Below are positions 1 through 8,921 of a DNA stretch of 64,000 bases, in pieces. Position 1 is the stretch's first letter, and every line of letters starts with the position of its first letter. The position numbers and the translations under genes are program-made. This stretch comes from Castellaniella sp049651205 (GTDB lineage Bacteria > Pseudomonadota > Gammaproteobacteria > Burkholderiales > Burkholderiaceae_B), in the NCBI RefSeq assembly GCF_049651205.1, contig NZ_JBASBR010000007.1, positions 543,388 to 607,387 of the forward strand. Reading direction: 5' to 3'. The notes below the pieces were generated by a model. It did not search any database and had not been told where the DNA came from. It worked only from the letters and a program-made list of their open reading frames with translations.

Positions 1-952
1 CACGTGCGTGCTGCGGGTGGCTGGACAAGCCTGGATACTGCACACGCTGCACCAGCGGATGCGCCTCGAGGGCCTTGGCCAAAGCCAGGGCATTGCCGCA
101 GATGCGATCCATCCGCAGCCCCAAGGTTTCTGCGCCTGCAGCAAGCCGGTGCGCGACATCCGAGGACAGCGTGCCGCCCATATCGCGCAAACCTTTCTTC
201 TTGATCTGGAGCAGCCCCCAGGTGTGCGAACCATCGCGCTGGTATTGCGGGTAGATGTGGGGGTAATCGGCCCAATCGTACAGGCCGGTTTGCGTCACGG
301 CACCGCCCAGTGCATTGCCATGGCCGCCCAAATGCTTGGACAGCGAATTGATCACCAGGGACGCGCCAAAATCACGCGAGGCCCGCAGATAGGGCGAGGA
401 CAGCGTACTGTCGACCACATACACCAGTTTGTGCACCTGACAGAGATCACCAATGGCCTTGAGGTCGGCGATCTGTGTACCGGGATTGGCAATGGTTTCG
501 ACAAAGACCATCCGGGTGTTGGGCCGCAGCGCAGCTGCTACCTGGCCAGCATCCGTGGCATCCACCAGCGTCAGCTCTACGCCAAACTGCTCCAGCGTCA
601 TCAGCAGGCTGTTGGTGTTGCCAAAAATATATTTGCTGGCCACCAGGTGGTCGCCCTGGCGCAACAAAGAAAAGAAAATGGCGCTCAACGCCGCCATCCC
701 AGTGGCAAAGCATACCGTGCCGTTGCCGCGCTCCATTGTGGTCACCTGCGCCTCAAGCGCCGCCGTGGTGGGCGTGCCGGTGCGTGCGTAGGTGTAGCCC
801 TTCTGGCGGTTCTGAAACACGGCCGCCAGATCACGGGAATCGTGATAGGTGTACTCGGTGGAGGGGTGGACAGCGGCGTGGACGGACCCGTGCAGAGAAT
901 CTGCCCGATGACCAAAATGCACGATTTGAGTCGTAAAACCGGGGGTGGACAT
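1..952 (-). CDS. PLP-dependent trans-sulfuration enzyme (cystathionine gamma-synthase / O-acetylhomoserine sulfhydrylase family), C-terminus cut by window edge
   Basis: The reading frame opens at an ATG at 952 and stays open to base 1, so about 317 codons are visible and the C-terminus lies outside the window. The protein begins MSTPGFTTQIVHFGHRADS and contains the family hallmarks: a YTYARTGTPTTAALEAQV stretch (cofactor-binding tyrosine/arginine region), a CFATGMAALSAIF segment, VVDSTLSSPYL (the Asp that contacts the pyridine nitrogen) and NSLSKHLGGHGNALGGA, where the lysine of SKH would form the Schiff base with pyridoxal phosphate. Members of this fold (aspartate aminotransferase type I, Cys/Met metabolism family) make cystathionine or homocysteine from activated homoserine, or degrade methionine. 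Which of these it does cannot be settled from motifs alone. It is transcribed away from rlmB, which lies 31 bp upstream on the same strand, so the two may be cotranscribed. Confidence 0.85.
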   Translation of the reverse strand, partial: MSTPGFTTQIVHFGHRADSLHGSVHAAVHPSTEYTYHDSRDLAAVFQNRQKGYTYARTGTPTTAALEAQVTTMERGNGTVCFATGMAALSAIFFSLLRQGDHLVASKYIFGNTNSLLMTLEQFGVELTLVDATDAGQVAAALRPNTRMVFVETIANPGTQIADLKAIGDLCQVHKLVYVVDSTLSSPYLRASRDFGASLVINSLSKHLGGHGNALGGAVTQTGLYDWADYPHIYPQYQRDGSHTWGLLQIKKKGLRDMGGTLSSDVAHRLAAGAETLGLRMDRICGNALALAKALEAHPLVQRVQYPGLSSHPQHAR

Positions 953-983
953 GGTGCTTACCAGAGAAAGAACAGTAAAGGGA

Positions 984-1733
984 TCAGGGCTGCAGGCGCT
1001 GGCGAACAGTTTCGTAGAGACACACCGCACTGGCCACGCTGACGTTCAGGCTTTCGACAGAGCCCCGCATGGGGATGGAGACCCGTTCGTCGCAGATTTC
1101 GCGTGTCAGCCGGCGCATCCCTTCGCCCTCGGCGCCCATCACCCAGGCAACGGCGCGGCGCGCATCCACCTGATGCAGGCTATGGTCTGCACCGTCGTCG
1201 GTGCCTACCAGCCAGATATCCCGCTCGCGCAGTGCCCGCAGTGTGCGAGCCAAATTGGTGACCATCAAATACGGCACCGTATCGGCCGCCCCGCACGCCA
1301 CGCGCTGCACGGTGGTGTTCAGGCCAACCGCGCGGTCTTTGGGGGCAATCACAGCATGCACGCCGGCCGCATCCGCGGTGCGCAGGCAGGCACCAAGATT
1401 ATGCGGATCGGTGACCCCATCGAGCACCAGCAAAAAAGCAGGTTCGGCACGGTCTTCGAGAAGGTCGAGGACCTCGTCGATGGAGATGGCCAGCGGCCGG
1501 GCCGTGGCCAGCGCGACGATGCCCTGATGGCGCACACCGTGCACCAGGCCTTCCAGGCGTTGCGCGTCGGCGGCATGCCAGCGCACGCCGGCAGACTCGA
1601 GTTGCTGGATGCATCGCTGCATGCGGGCGTCCTGGCGGGAGGTGTCCAGGTACACATCCCGGATGGAGTCGGGAGCGTGGCGCAAACGCGCCTGCACGGC
1701 ATGAAAGCCGGCCAGAATTTGTTGGGATGACAT
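984..1733 (-). CDS. rlmB: 23S rRNA (guanosine-2'-O-)-methyltransferase RlmB (SpoU/TrmH family)
   Basis: This 249-residue protein matches the usual length of RlmB, which methylates the 2'-O of G2251 in the peptidyl-transferase loop of 23S rRNA using S-adenosylmethionine. The N-terminal third is the substrate-binding domain. The C-terminal SPOUT domain shows the three family motifs: LDGVTDPHNLGACLRTADAAG (motif 1, starting with the Asn/Arg pair), WVMGAEGEGMRRL (motif 2) and IPMRGSVESLNVSVASAV (motif 3, with the SAM-knot serine and asparagine). It starts 50 bp downstream of the end of rnr on the same strand. The order rnr-rlmB is common in proteobacteria, so cotranscription is likely. Confidence 0.95.
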   Translation of the reverse strand: MSSQQILAGFHAVQARLRHAPDSIRDVYLDTSRQDARMQRCIQQLESAGVRWHAADAQRLEGLVHGVRHQGIVALATARPLAISIDEVLDLLEDRAEPAFLLVLDGVTDPHNLGACLRTADAAGVHAVIAPKDRAVGLNTTVQRVACGAADTVPYLMVTNLARTLRALRERDIWLVGTDDGADHSLHQVDARRAVAWVMGAEGEGMRRLTREICDERVSIPMRGSVESLNVSVASAVCLYETVRQRLQP

Positions 1734-1783
1734 GTCAGTGAGGTGGTTGGCGTCGTGCCTGAGCAGGCATTGTAGTGCTCAGT

Positions 1784-4228
1784 TTAACGTCGCCGCTTGC
1801 GCGAAGGGGTCTCCTGACGAGTGGCGCGCTTGGCTTCGGCACGGCGCTGATGGGCAGTGGTGCCCCGCAGCGCAGCCGGCTTGGCGCCCGCAGCTTTTTT
1901 GCGTGGCCGCGGTGTTGCCGGTGCAGCATCGCCTTCGATGCCGGCCTGCAGCGATTTGAAGTCTTCGCCTCGCACTGGCCGGAAATCAATCCGGCGGGCT
2001 TCAAGATCCACGCGGGCCACCTGAACCTGCAACGCATCGCCCAGGCGGTAACGCAGCCCCGTCCGCTCGCCACGCAATTCATTTAGCGCTTCGTTGTATT
2101 GGAAATAATCACCACCAAGCTCGGAGATATGCACCAGGCCATCTACATACAAGGTGTCAAGCGTGACGAACACCCCAAAGCTGGTGACGCTGCTGATGTG
2201 GCCGGCAAACACCTCGCCCACATGCTCGCGCACAAACCAGCACTTCAACCAGGCCTGCACATCCCGCGAGGCGTCATCAGCGCGGCGCTCGCGCGCCGAC
2301 AACATCGCACCCAGGTCGTCCCAGGCGTCAAGCTCGCGCGCCTTGGCCGGCAGGCTGGGATCGGTGGGCGCACCAGGCACCACGGGCGGCTGGTAGCGGC
2401 GCTTGTGCACAATACTGCGGATCACGCGGTGCACCAGCAAATCGGGATAACGCCGAATGGGCGAGGTGAAATGCGCGTAATGCTCGTACGCCAAGCCAAA
2501 GTGACCGGTTTGCTCGGGGCTGTAAATAGCCTGTTGCATCGACCGCAGGCAAAGGGTCTGGATGATGTCGAAATCAGGCCGCCCACGGGCTTCCTGGATC
2601 AGTTTGGCGTAATCGCTGGTTTGCGGGTCATCCCCGCCACCCAGGGCAAGGCCCAGCAAGCGCAAAGACTCGCGCAAGGCCTGCAGCTTCTCGGGTGTGG
2701 GGCCGTCATGCACCCGAAACAAGGCCTGGCGTTTGTTGCGCACAATAAAATCCGCCGCGCAGGTATTGGCCGCCAGCATGCATTCTTCGATCAGGCGATG
2801 GGCATCATTGCGAACGTAAGGCTCGATTTTTTCGATACGGCCCAGAGGGTTGCAGACAATGCGGGTTTCGACAGTGTCGAAATCAATTGCCCCACGTGCG
2901 CGGCGGGCTTGCTGGAAGGTCTGAAAAAGTTCGTACGCCGTTTGCACATGCGGATAGAGATCACCCAGCGCCTGGGCGGCAGGCCCAGTGGGCTGCTGCA
3001 GGGCGGCCCAGATATCGGTATAGGTGGTGCGGGCATGCGAATGGATCACCGCCTCGTAAAACTGATAGGCACTCACCTGCCCTGCCTTGGCTCCACCGGC
3101 CGGGATCATCATGTCGCACACCATCACCAGGCGATCGACCGCGGGATTCAGCGAACAAATCCCGTTGGACAGGGCCTCGGGCAACATGGGAATGACTCGC
3201 CGGGGGAAATACACGCTGGTGCCCCGGTTCAGGGCATCATCATCCAGCGCAGAACCGGGCTGCACATAATGGCTGACATCCGCAATGGCCACCAGCAAGC
3301 GCCAGCCTGGCCGCGCACGGCTGGCCGTACCCAGATCGGCCGGCATGCAAAACACGGCATCATCAAAATCACGGGCATCCTCACCATCGATGGTGATGAA
3401 TGGCACGTCACGCAAGTCGATACGCCCGGCGTATTCGGTGTCCCGGACGTGATCAGGAATCTTGCCCAGTTGCTTGAGCGTGGCGGCAGAAAACTCAACA
3501 GGCACATCAAATTTGCGCACTGCGATTTCGATTTCCATGCCGGGGTCGTCGATCTCGCCCAGCACCTCGATGATGCGACCCAGCGGCTGCATATGGCTGG
3601 CCGGTTGCCGCAGGATCTGTACCGTTACCACCTGCCCCGGCTCTGCGCCTGCCGTCTCTTGCGGGGAGATCAGGATGTCGTGCTTGATGCGCTGGTCTTC
3701 GGGGGCCACCACAAAGGCCCCATGTTCTTTAAGAAAGCGGCCCACCAGTTTAAGGGTGCGGCGCTCGAGAACCTCTACGATGGCGCCTTCAGGGCGGCCA
3801 CGGTATTCGCCCGAGGCCCGTACACGCACACGGTCGCCGTGCAGTACCTTGGCCATCTCGTGCGGCGATAAAAAGAGATCCTGGCTGCCGTCATCGGGCA
3901 AAAGAAACCCGAAACCGTCGCGATGTCCCTGAACGGTACCGGTAATAAAAGTTGTGTTGTTGCAAATCTGCAACCTTCCCTGGGCATTAAATTGCACCTG
4001 CCCATCACGTTCCATCGCTTTTACCCGGCGGATAAAACCATTGGACAGAGGGATGGTCGATTGTGTGGCGTCGGCCAGTGCTTCAAGAGAAAAGGGTTTG
4101 CCTGCTTCGCGCAGGGCCTCAAGGATGATCTCCCGACTGGGTACCTGAGGGTCGAAATCGGGAGGCAGATCGGTGGTTTTTACCGGGTAAGCGTCGCGGT
4201 TATTGTCGTTGTTCGTTCGCTTTTTCAA
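1784..4228 (-). CDS. rnr: Ribonuclease R (RNB family 3'-5' exoribonuclease)
   Basis: The 814-residue product has the RNase R layout: an N-terminal winged-helix region (about 25-90), cold-shock domains with GFGFLLPDDGSQDLFL near residue 110, the RNB catalytic domain with the ITIDGEDARDFDDAVF signature (about 276-291; the four acidic residues bind catalytic magnesium), the HFTSPIRRYPDLLVHR segment near 585, a C-terminal S1 domain (about 665-745, GHISSVTSFGVFV) and a lysine/arginine-rich tail ending SRKRRR. RNase R degrades structured RNA, helps mature rRNA and works with tmRNA on stalled messages. The start at 4228 gives the expected N-terminus. The strand is opposite to the neighbouring tRNA-Leu, so the 110-bp gap holds divergent promoters. 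Confidence 0.97.
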   Translation of the reverse strand: MKKRTNNDNNRDAYPVKTTDLPPDFDPQVPSREIILEALREAGKPFSLEALADATQSTIPLSNGFIRRVKAMERDGQVQFNAQGRLQICNNTTFITGTVQGHRDGFGFLLPDDGSQDLFLSPHEMAKVLHGDRVRVRASGEYRGRPEGAIVEVLERRTLKLVGRFLKEHGAFVVAPEDQRIKHDILISPQETAGAEPGQVVTVQILRQPASHMQPLGRIIEVLGEIDDPGMEIEIAVRKFDVPVEFSAATLKQLGKIPDHVRDTEYAGRIDLRDVPFITIDGEDARDFDDAVFCMPADLGTASRARPGWRLLVAIADVSHYVQPGSALDDDALNRGTSVYFPRRVIPMLPEALSNGICSLNPAVDRLVMVCDMMIPAGGAKAGQVSAYQFYEAVIHSHARTTYTDIWAALQQPTGPAAQALGDLYPHVQTAYELFQTFQQARRARGAIDFDTVETRIVCNPLGRIEKIEPYVRNDAHRLIEECMLAANTCAADFIVRNKRQALFRVHDGPTPEKLQALRESLRLLGLALGGGDDPQTSDYAKLIQEARGRPDFDIIQTLCLRSMQQAIYSPEQTGHFGLAYEHYAHFTSPIRRYPDLLVHRVIRSIVHKRRYQPPVVPGAPTDPSLPAKARELDAWDDLGAMLSARERRADDASRDVQAWLKCWFVREHVGEVFAGHISSVTSFGVFVTLDTLYVDGLVHISELGGDYFQYNEALNELRGERTGLRYRLGDALQVQVARVDLEARRIDFRPVRGEDFKSLQAGIEGDAAPATPRPRKKAAGAKPAALRGTTAHQRRAEAKRATRQETPSRKRRR

Positions 4229-4282
4229 AGGCTATTTGCATCCAAAAAAATTGTGCTGTATAGTTTCGTCTTTGCTGAAACG

Positions 4283-4299
4283 GCCCCTAAAAAAGGGGC
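4283..4299. other. Short GC hairpin in the rnr / tRNA-Leu intergenic gap
   Basis: A 5-bp inverted repeat GCCCC/GGGGC with an A-rich loop lies in the leader of rnr (minus strand), 55 bp upstream of its start, and 40 bp upstream of tRNA-Leu. It could be a leader hairpin or a weak terminator. Its role is unknown. Confidence 0.3.
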
Positions 4300-4339
4300 T
4301 TACAGTTTAGCAAAAGCAATAGCATACACGTTATGCCGT

Positions 4340-4424
4340 GCCCAGGTGGCGGAATTGGTAGACGCGCATGGTTCAGGTCCATGTGCCGCAAGGTGTGGAG
4401 GTTCGAGTCCTCTCCTGGGCACCA
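4340..4424 (+). tRNA. tRNA-Leu(CAG)
   Basis: An 85-base cloverleaf with a class II long variable arm is present. The 7-bp acceptor stem is GCCCAGG paired with CCTGGGC, followed by discriminator A and an encoded CCA (4422-4424). The D-arm GGCGGAATTGGTAGACGCGC is typical of leucine tRNAs, the anticodon loop is TTCAGGT (anticodon CAG, reading CUG codons), and the T-loop is GTTCGAGTCC. CUG is by far the commonest leucine codon in the surrounding genes, so this is a major tRNA for the organism. Confidence 0.97.
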
Positions 4425-4471
4425 CTTCTTTACAGAAGTCCAATTCTCTGATGTCTTGTACATCAACATGC

Positions 4472-4506
4472 AAACCCGCAAACCCCACAGGTCTGCGGGT
4501 TTTTTG
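4472..4506 (+). terminator. Rho-independent terminator after tRNA-Leu
   Basis: The inverted repeat AAACCCGCA / TGCGGGTTT (4472-4480 and 4494-4502) is followed by a run of T residues, 48 bp after the tRNA. It separates the tRNA from selU. Confidence 0.85.
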
Positions 4507-4546
4507 CTTTGCGCAGGCTGCCCGCCGCCGAACTACAATCCGATTC

Positions 4547-5653
4547 ATGAACCGTCCTGCCCATTCTCCCAGCTCAATGCGCTGCGGCCTGGAGTCTCTC
4601 GACCAATTTGATGAGATCATCGATGTGCGCACGCCGGCGGAATTTGCCGATGACCATATCCCGGGCGCCATCAACACCCCTGTACTCAGCAACGAAGAAC
4701 GCGTGCTGATCGGTACCATGTACGCACAGGAATCCCCCTTCAAGGCCACACGGCTGGGGGCTGCTCTGGTGGCCCGCCACATTGCCGAATACCTCGAGAC
4801 CTGTTTTGCCGACCGTCCACAAAGCTGGCGGCCCCTGATCTATTGCTGGCGCGGCGGCAAACGCTCGGGCGCGATGACCACGTGGTTCAACCTGATTGGC
4901 TGGCGGGCCCGGCAACTGGAAGGTGGCTACAAAACGTGGCGCCGCCATGTGCTGACATCGCTCGAATCCCTCCCTGAGCCTTTGCGCTGCATCGTGCTCA
5001 CCGGCCCCACCGGCTCGGGCAAAACCCGCTTGCTGCAAGCACTGGGGCGAGCCGGCGCGCAGGTGCTCGACCTTGAAGATTTGGCCAGCCATCGGGGCTC
5101 TTTGCTGGGGCAGTTGCCCAACCAGGCACAGCCCAGCCAGCGCTACTTTGAAACCCGGCTGCAGCAGGCCATCGAAGCACTTGACCCAAACCAGCCGGTG
5201 TTTGTCGAGGCGGAAAGCCGCCGTATCGGGCGCGTCAGCCTGCCCGACGCTCTACTGCAAAAGATGTACACCGGGCAATGTGTGCAGGTGAAAGTCGCAA
5301 TGCCACAGCGTATCGCGTTTTTGCTGCAGGATTACCGCCATCTGTTTGATCGGCCCGAGGCATTCAAGGCAACTCTTGATCGTCTGCTCGGGCTGCACAG
5401 CCACGAGACTCTCAAGCACTGGCATCACCTGATCGACACCGATCAGCGTGCCGAGCTGTTTCAGTGCCTGGTGTCCGAACACTACGACCCCGCCTACCGG
5501 CGCAGCAGCCATGGCCACTATGCACAGCTGGAGCATGCGCCCCAATTTGGCTACGATCCAACAGACGCAGAGGAATCCCACCAGGCCCACGCCCTGCTGC
5601 AAGCGCTGGCCGGCCTTGGCCGGCCCGAGGCGATTTCATCCACTGCACCCTAA
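4547..5653 (+). CDS. selU: tRNA 2-selenouridine synthase (rhodanese-P-loop protein SelU/MnmH)
   Basis: The 368-residue protein begins MNRPAHSPSS at the ATG at 4547; an ATG at 4577 is a possible alternative. The open frame continues upstream through the tRNA and is not coding there. An N-terminal rhodanese domain has the family-specific loop YCWRGGKRSG with the catalytic cysteine at about residue 100, and a C-terminal P-loop domain has GPTGSGKT at residues 153-160. SelU uses selenophosphate to convert geranylated or thiolated uridine 34 of some tRNAs (Glu, Gln, Lys) to 2-selenouridine. The selenophosphate donor gene selD follows 30 bp downstream, so the pair forms an operon. Confidence 0.93.
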   Translation: MNRPAHSPSSMRCGLESLDQFDEIIDVRTPAEFADDHIPGAINTPVLSNEERVLIGTMYAQESPFKATRLGAALVARHIAEYLETCFADRPQSWRPLIYCWRGGKRSGAMTTWFNLIGWRARQLEGGYKTWRRHVLTSLESLPEPLRCIVLTGPTGSGKTRLLQALGRAGAQVLDLEDLASHRGSLLGQLPNQAQPSQRYFETRLQQAIEALDPNQPVFVEAESRRIGRVSLPDALLQKMYTGQCVQVKVAMPQRIAFLLQDYRHLFDRPEAFKATLDRLLGLHSHETLKHWHHLIDTDQRAELFQCLVSEHYDPAYRRSSHGHYAQLEHAPQFGYDPTDAEESHQAHALLQALAGLGRPEAISSTAP

Positions 5654-5683
5654 GTGCCTGCAGCCAAATTTTTAGAGATTTTC

Positions 5684-6745
5684 ATGACCCAAGCACCTGT
5701 CATCACCGATATTCCACGTTTGACCTCGCTTTCGCACGGCGGAGGCTGCGGCTGCAAGATTGCGCCAGACGTCCTGGCCAAACTGATGCAGAAAGGGATA
5801 CCCACAGGTGTTTTTCCCAACCTGCTGGTGGGGACGCAATCTTCGGATGACGCCGCCGTTTATCGCTTGAACGACGAGCAGGCCCTGATTGCCACCACCG
5901 ACTTTTTCATGCCGATTGTGGACGACCCCCACGATTTTGGTCGTATCGCAGCTACCAATGCCTTGTCGGATGTTTATGCCATGGGCGGCACACCCATCAT
6001 GGCGTTGGCGCTGGTGGGCATGCCCCTGAAATCCCTGCCACACGAGACAATTTCGGCCATCCTGGCGGGTGGCGCATCGGTCTGCCAGCAAGCCGGCATC
6101 CCGATTGCCGGCGGGCATTCCATCGATTCTGTCGAGCCCATCTATGGGCTGGCGGTGATGGGGCTGGGGCACCCCGCACACATCAAGCGCAATGATCAGG
6201 CCAAGCCCGGCGACGCGCTGATCCTCAGCAAACCATTGGGGGTTGGGATTTTGTCGGCTGCCCTTAAAAAGGATCAGCTTGCACCTGAAAGCTACCAGGC
6301 CATGATTGCCAGCACTACCCAACTGAATACCCCGGGCGGCCAACTAGGCCGCATGGACGCCGTGCATGCCCTGACAGACGTTACCGGGTTTGGTTTGCTG
6401 GGGCACACGCTGGAGATGTGCAAGGGCTCGGGCCTGCAAGCCACGCTTGATTACCAGGCGCTGCCATGGCTGGATGCTGCCCAGGCGCTTGCCCAGGCAG
6501 GCATCCACACTGGTGCTTCGGGGCGCAACTGGCAAGCCTGCCAGCAACACATCACGCTTGACACCACCTTGCCCGCCGAAGCGCAGGCACTGCTTACCGA
6601 CCCCCAAACCTCTGGCGGGCTTTTGGTGGCCTGCGACCCAGCTGCCGTCGACGAAGTTCTGGCCCTGTTGCGCGCTGACGGCTTTGCCCAGGCCGCACAC
6701 ATTGGCCAACTGGCTTCCGGCACCCCTCACATTCGGGTATTCTGA
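5684..6745 (+). CDS. selD: Selenide, water dikinase (selenophosphate synthetase)
   Basis: SelD makes selenophosphate, AMP and phosphate from selenide and ATP. The 353-residue product from the ATG at 5684 has the glycine-rich active-site loop HGGGCGCKI, with Cys22 in the catalytic position (cysteine rather than selenocysteine) and Lys25. It also has the metal-binding DDAAVY near residue 55, ATTDFFMPIVDDP, IAGGHSID and the C-terminal DPQTSGGLL. A GTG at 5654 directly after the selU stop would add ten residues, but the ATG at 5684 matches the usual N-terminus. No selA, selB or selC lies in the window, so locally the product appears dedicated to tRNA selenation by the adjacent selU. Confidence 0.95.
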   Translation: MTQAPVITDIPRLTSLSHGGGCGCKIAPDVLAKLMQKGIPTGVFPNLLVGTQSSDDAAVYRLNDEQALIATTDFFMPIVDDPHDFGRIAATNALSDVYAMGGTPIMALALVGMPLKSLPHETISAILAGGASVCQQAGIPIAGGHSIDSVEPIYGLAVMGLGHPAHIKRNDQAKPGDALILSKPLGVGILSAALKKDQLAPESYQAMIASTTQLNTPGGQLGRMDAVHALTDVTGFGLLGHTLEMCKGSGLQATLDYQALPWLDAAQALAQAGIHTGASGRNWQACQQHITLDTTLPAEAQALLTDPQTSGGLLVACDPAAVDEVLALLRADGFAQAAHIGQLASGTPHIRVF

Positions 6746-6773
6746 AAACTGCCTTTTGCACACAGGAGCCTCT

Positions 6774-8285
6774 ATGGCCGCCCCTTTGATTATTGCCAAA
6801 AACAGTCAATTTGAAGCTGCTATCCTGCCCCCCCTGGCCAACCGGCATGGTTGCATCACTGGCGCCACCGGCACAGGCAAAACCGTTACGTTGCAAGTGC
6901 TGGCAGAGTCCTTCTCAAGAATTGGCACGCCGGTATTTGTGGCAGACGTCAAGGGCGATCTCAGTGGTATCTCGCAAACGGGCATAGCCTCCGAGAAGCT
7001 TTCGGGGCGGCTGAAAAAACTGGGCCTACCCGAGCCCCAATGGGGCGCAAGCCCCGTCACTTTCTGGGACATCTTTGGCGAGCAAGGCCACCCAATCCGG
7101 GCAACGGTCTCCGATCTTGGCCCCCTGCTGCTGGCCCGCATGCTCGATCTCAACGACACCCAAGAAGGCGTCCTCAACGTCGCCTTCCGTGTCGCCGACG
7201 ATCAGGGCCTCTTGGTACTCGACCTCAAAGATCTGCGCGTCATGCTGCAATATGTGGCCGACCATGCAGCCGAGATCCGCACCACCTATGGCCAAGTGTC
7301 CTCGGCCTCCATTGGTGCCATCCAGCGCAGTCTCCTGAGGCTCGACTCCGAAGGCGCCGAACAATTTTTCGGCGAGCCCATGCTGGATGTGTTCGACTGG
7401 ATGCGCACCAACGCGCAAGGCCTGGGCATGGTCAATGTGCTGGCGGCCAATCGCCTGATGCAGTCCCCCCGGCTGTATGGTGTGTTTTTGCTGTGGATGC
7501 TGGCTGATCTCTACGAGCGCATGCCCGAAGTTGGCGACCTCGAACAACCCAAGCTGGTGTTCTTCTTCGACGAAGCCCACCTGCTGTTCAAGGACGCACC
7601 CGAGGCCCTGCTCGAGAAAATCGAACAAGTCGTACGCCTGATCCGCTCCAAAGGCGTGGGCGTGTATTTTGTCACGCAAAACCCGGCCGACATCCCGGAT
7701 ACCGTACTGGGGCAATTGGGGCACCGCATCCAGCATGCACTGCGTGCCTACACACCGCGCGACCAAAAAGCCGTGCGCACCGCGGCACAAACCATGCGCC
7801 CCAACCCGCCCCTGGATATCGAGGCAGCCATCACCGAGCTTGCCGTGGGCGAAGCCCTGGTGTCCATGCTCGACCAAAAAGGGCAACCCGTCCAGACACA
7901 ACGCGTCTGGATGATGGCGCCGGGCAGCCGGATCGGCCCGGCCACAGACGCCGAGCGCCAGTCAGTGCGTAGTGCTTCTCTGCTGGGCGGCAAATACGAC
8001 CAGACAATGGATCGCGAATCTGCCTATGAGATTCTGCAAAAACGCGCCGAGACCACCAGCAACAACCTCGCAGAAGCCACCGCAGAGGCCAAGCCCGCCA
8101 CGGCACAGGCCGAACCCGCCGAAGATGGCGCACTCGGACTCGTCAGCGATTTTCTGTTTGGCTCTACCGGCCCCCGGGGCGGGCGGCGCGAAGGAGCGGT
8201 GCAGTCGATAGCCAAGAGCATGATGCGCAACGCCGCCAATCGGCTGGTGCGCGGCTTGTTGGGCTCTTTGGTGGGCCGGCGCTAA
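6774..8285 (+). CDS. HerA-like ATPase, DUF853 / YjgR family
   Basis: The 503-residue protein starts at ATG 6774 behind an AGGAG ribosome-binding site; the open frame upstream overlaps selD and is ignored. It has a Walker A motif GATGTGKT at residues 30-37, a VKGDLSG stretch, a Walker B segment LVFFFDEAHLLF near residue 260, and a FVTQNPADIP sensor-like motif followed by an arginine-rich HRIQHALRAYTPRDQK. This is the DUF853 family (E. coli YjgR), related to the HerA/FtsK hexameric DNA translocases but of unproven function. The C-terminal tail is glycine- and arginine-rich. It starts 28 bp after selD on the same strand, so cotranscription with selU-selD is possible without any functional link being known. 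Confidence 0.88.
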   Translation: MAAPLIIAKNSQFEAAILPPLANRHGCITGATGTGKTVTLQVLAESFSRIGTPVFVADVKGDLSGISQTGIASEKLSGRLKKLGLPEPQWGASPVTFWDIFGEQGHPIRATVSDLGPLLLARMLDLNDTQEGVLNVAFRVADDQGLLVLDLKDLRVMLQYVADHAAEIRTTYGQVSSASIGAIQRSLLRLDSEGAEQFFGEPMLDVFDWMRTNAQGLGMVNVLAANRLMQSPRLYGVFLLWMLADLYERMPEVGDLEQPKLVFFFDEAHLLFKDAPEALLEKIEQVVRLIRSKGVGVYFVTQNPADIPDTVLGQLGHRIQHALRAYTPRDQKAVRTAAQTMRPNPPLDIEAAITELAVGEALVSMLDQKGQPVQTQRVWMMAPGSRIGPATDAERQSVRSASLLGGKYDQTMDRESAYEILQKRAETTSNNLAEATAEAKPATAQAEPAEDGALGLVSDFLFGSTGPRGGRREGAVQSIAKSMMRNAANRLVRGLLGSLVGRR

Positions 8286-8345
8286 GGCCTTGCCTGGCAC
8301 ATATCTGCAAATACCCACTTACCAACCAAACAGGCTCCTTTACCC

Positions 8346-8921
8346 ATGGCCGACACCACCCCACGCTGTACCTGGTGCTCCGATGACCCGCTCTACATGC
8401 ACTACCACGACCACGAGTGGGGCGTGCCGTCATACGACGCCGACCATCTGTTCGAAATGCTGCTTCTCGAAGGCTTCCAGGCGGGTCTGTCCTGGCTCAC
8501 CATTTTGCGCAGACGCGAGGGCTTTCGTAAGGCACTGGCATCGTTCGACCCGCACACCCTGGCGGCCACCACGCCGGAGTGGGTAGAACAACAAATGCAA
8601 AACCCGGCCATCATCCGCAATCGCCTCAAACTGCAAGGCGTGGGTAAAAACGCCCGAGCTTGGCTGGCACTGGAAAACCCTGTCGAGCTGGTGTGGTCGG
8701 TGGTGGATGGCAAGCCCAAAGTGCACCATTACGCACAGCCCGCCGAGATCCCCACCGCTGGCCCCGAGGCCCAGGCACTTAGCAAGCTGCTGAAGCACCG
8801 CGGGTTTACCTTTGTGGGCCCCACCATTTGTCAGGCGTATCTTCAGGCCATCGGTGCCTTGATGGATCACACCACCGACTGTTTTCGACATGCCATGCTG
8901 GATACCTCACGCCTGGAATGA
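8346..8921 (+). CDS. tag: DNA-3-methyladenine glycosylase I
   Basis: This 191-residue protein has the length and motifs of TAG, which excises 3-methyladenine from alkylated DNA. It begins MADTTPRCTWCSDDP with the N-terminal zinc-ligand cysteine, followed by HYHDHEWGVPSYDADHLFE (zinc-ligand histidine and substrate pocket), EGFQAGLSWLTILRRREGF (pocket glutamate and tryptophan) and a C-terminal DHTTDCFRH carrying the last His/Cys zinc ligands. The helix-hairpin-helix region is around GVGKNARAWLAL. It overlaps the next gene by four bases (ATGA), which implies translational coupling. Confidence 0.94.
   Translation: MADTTPRCTWCSDDPLYMHYHDHEWGVPSYDADHLFEMLLLEGFQAGLSWLTILRRREGFRKALASFDPHTLAATTPEWVEQQMQNPAIIRNRLKLQGVGKNARAWLALENPVELVWSVVDGKPKVHHYAQPAEIPTAGPEAQALSKLLKHRGFTFVGPTICQAYLQAIGALMDHTTDCFRHAMLDTSRLE

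Noticed and set aside
8..1042. A 344-codon plus-strand frame at the window start
   Set aside because: It is antisense to the trans-sulfuration enzyme, whose cofactor and lysine motifs are clear on the minus strand even though that gene has no stop codon in the window.
2099..3871. A 590-codon open frame on the plus strand
   Set aside because: It lies entirely antisense to rnr, whose RNase R motifs are unambiguous; it has no recognisable domain.
3923..4546. Upstream extension of the selU frame through the tRNA-Leu gene
   Set aside because: The extension crosses a tRNA and a terminator and encodes nothing like the rhodanese protein; the ATG at 4547 is a good start.
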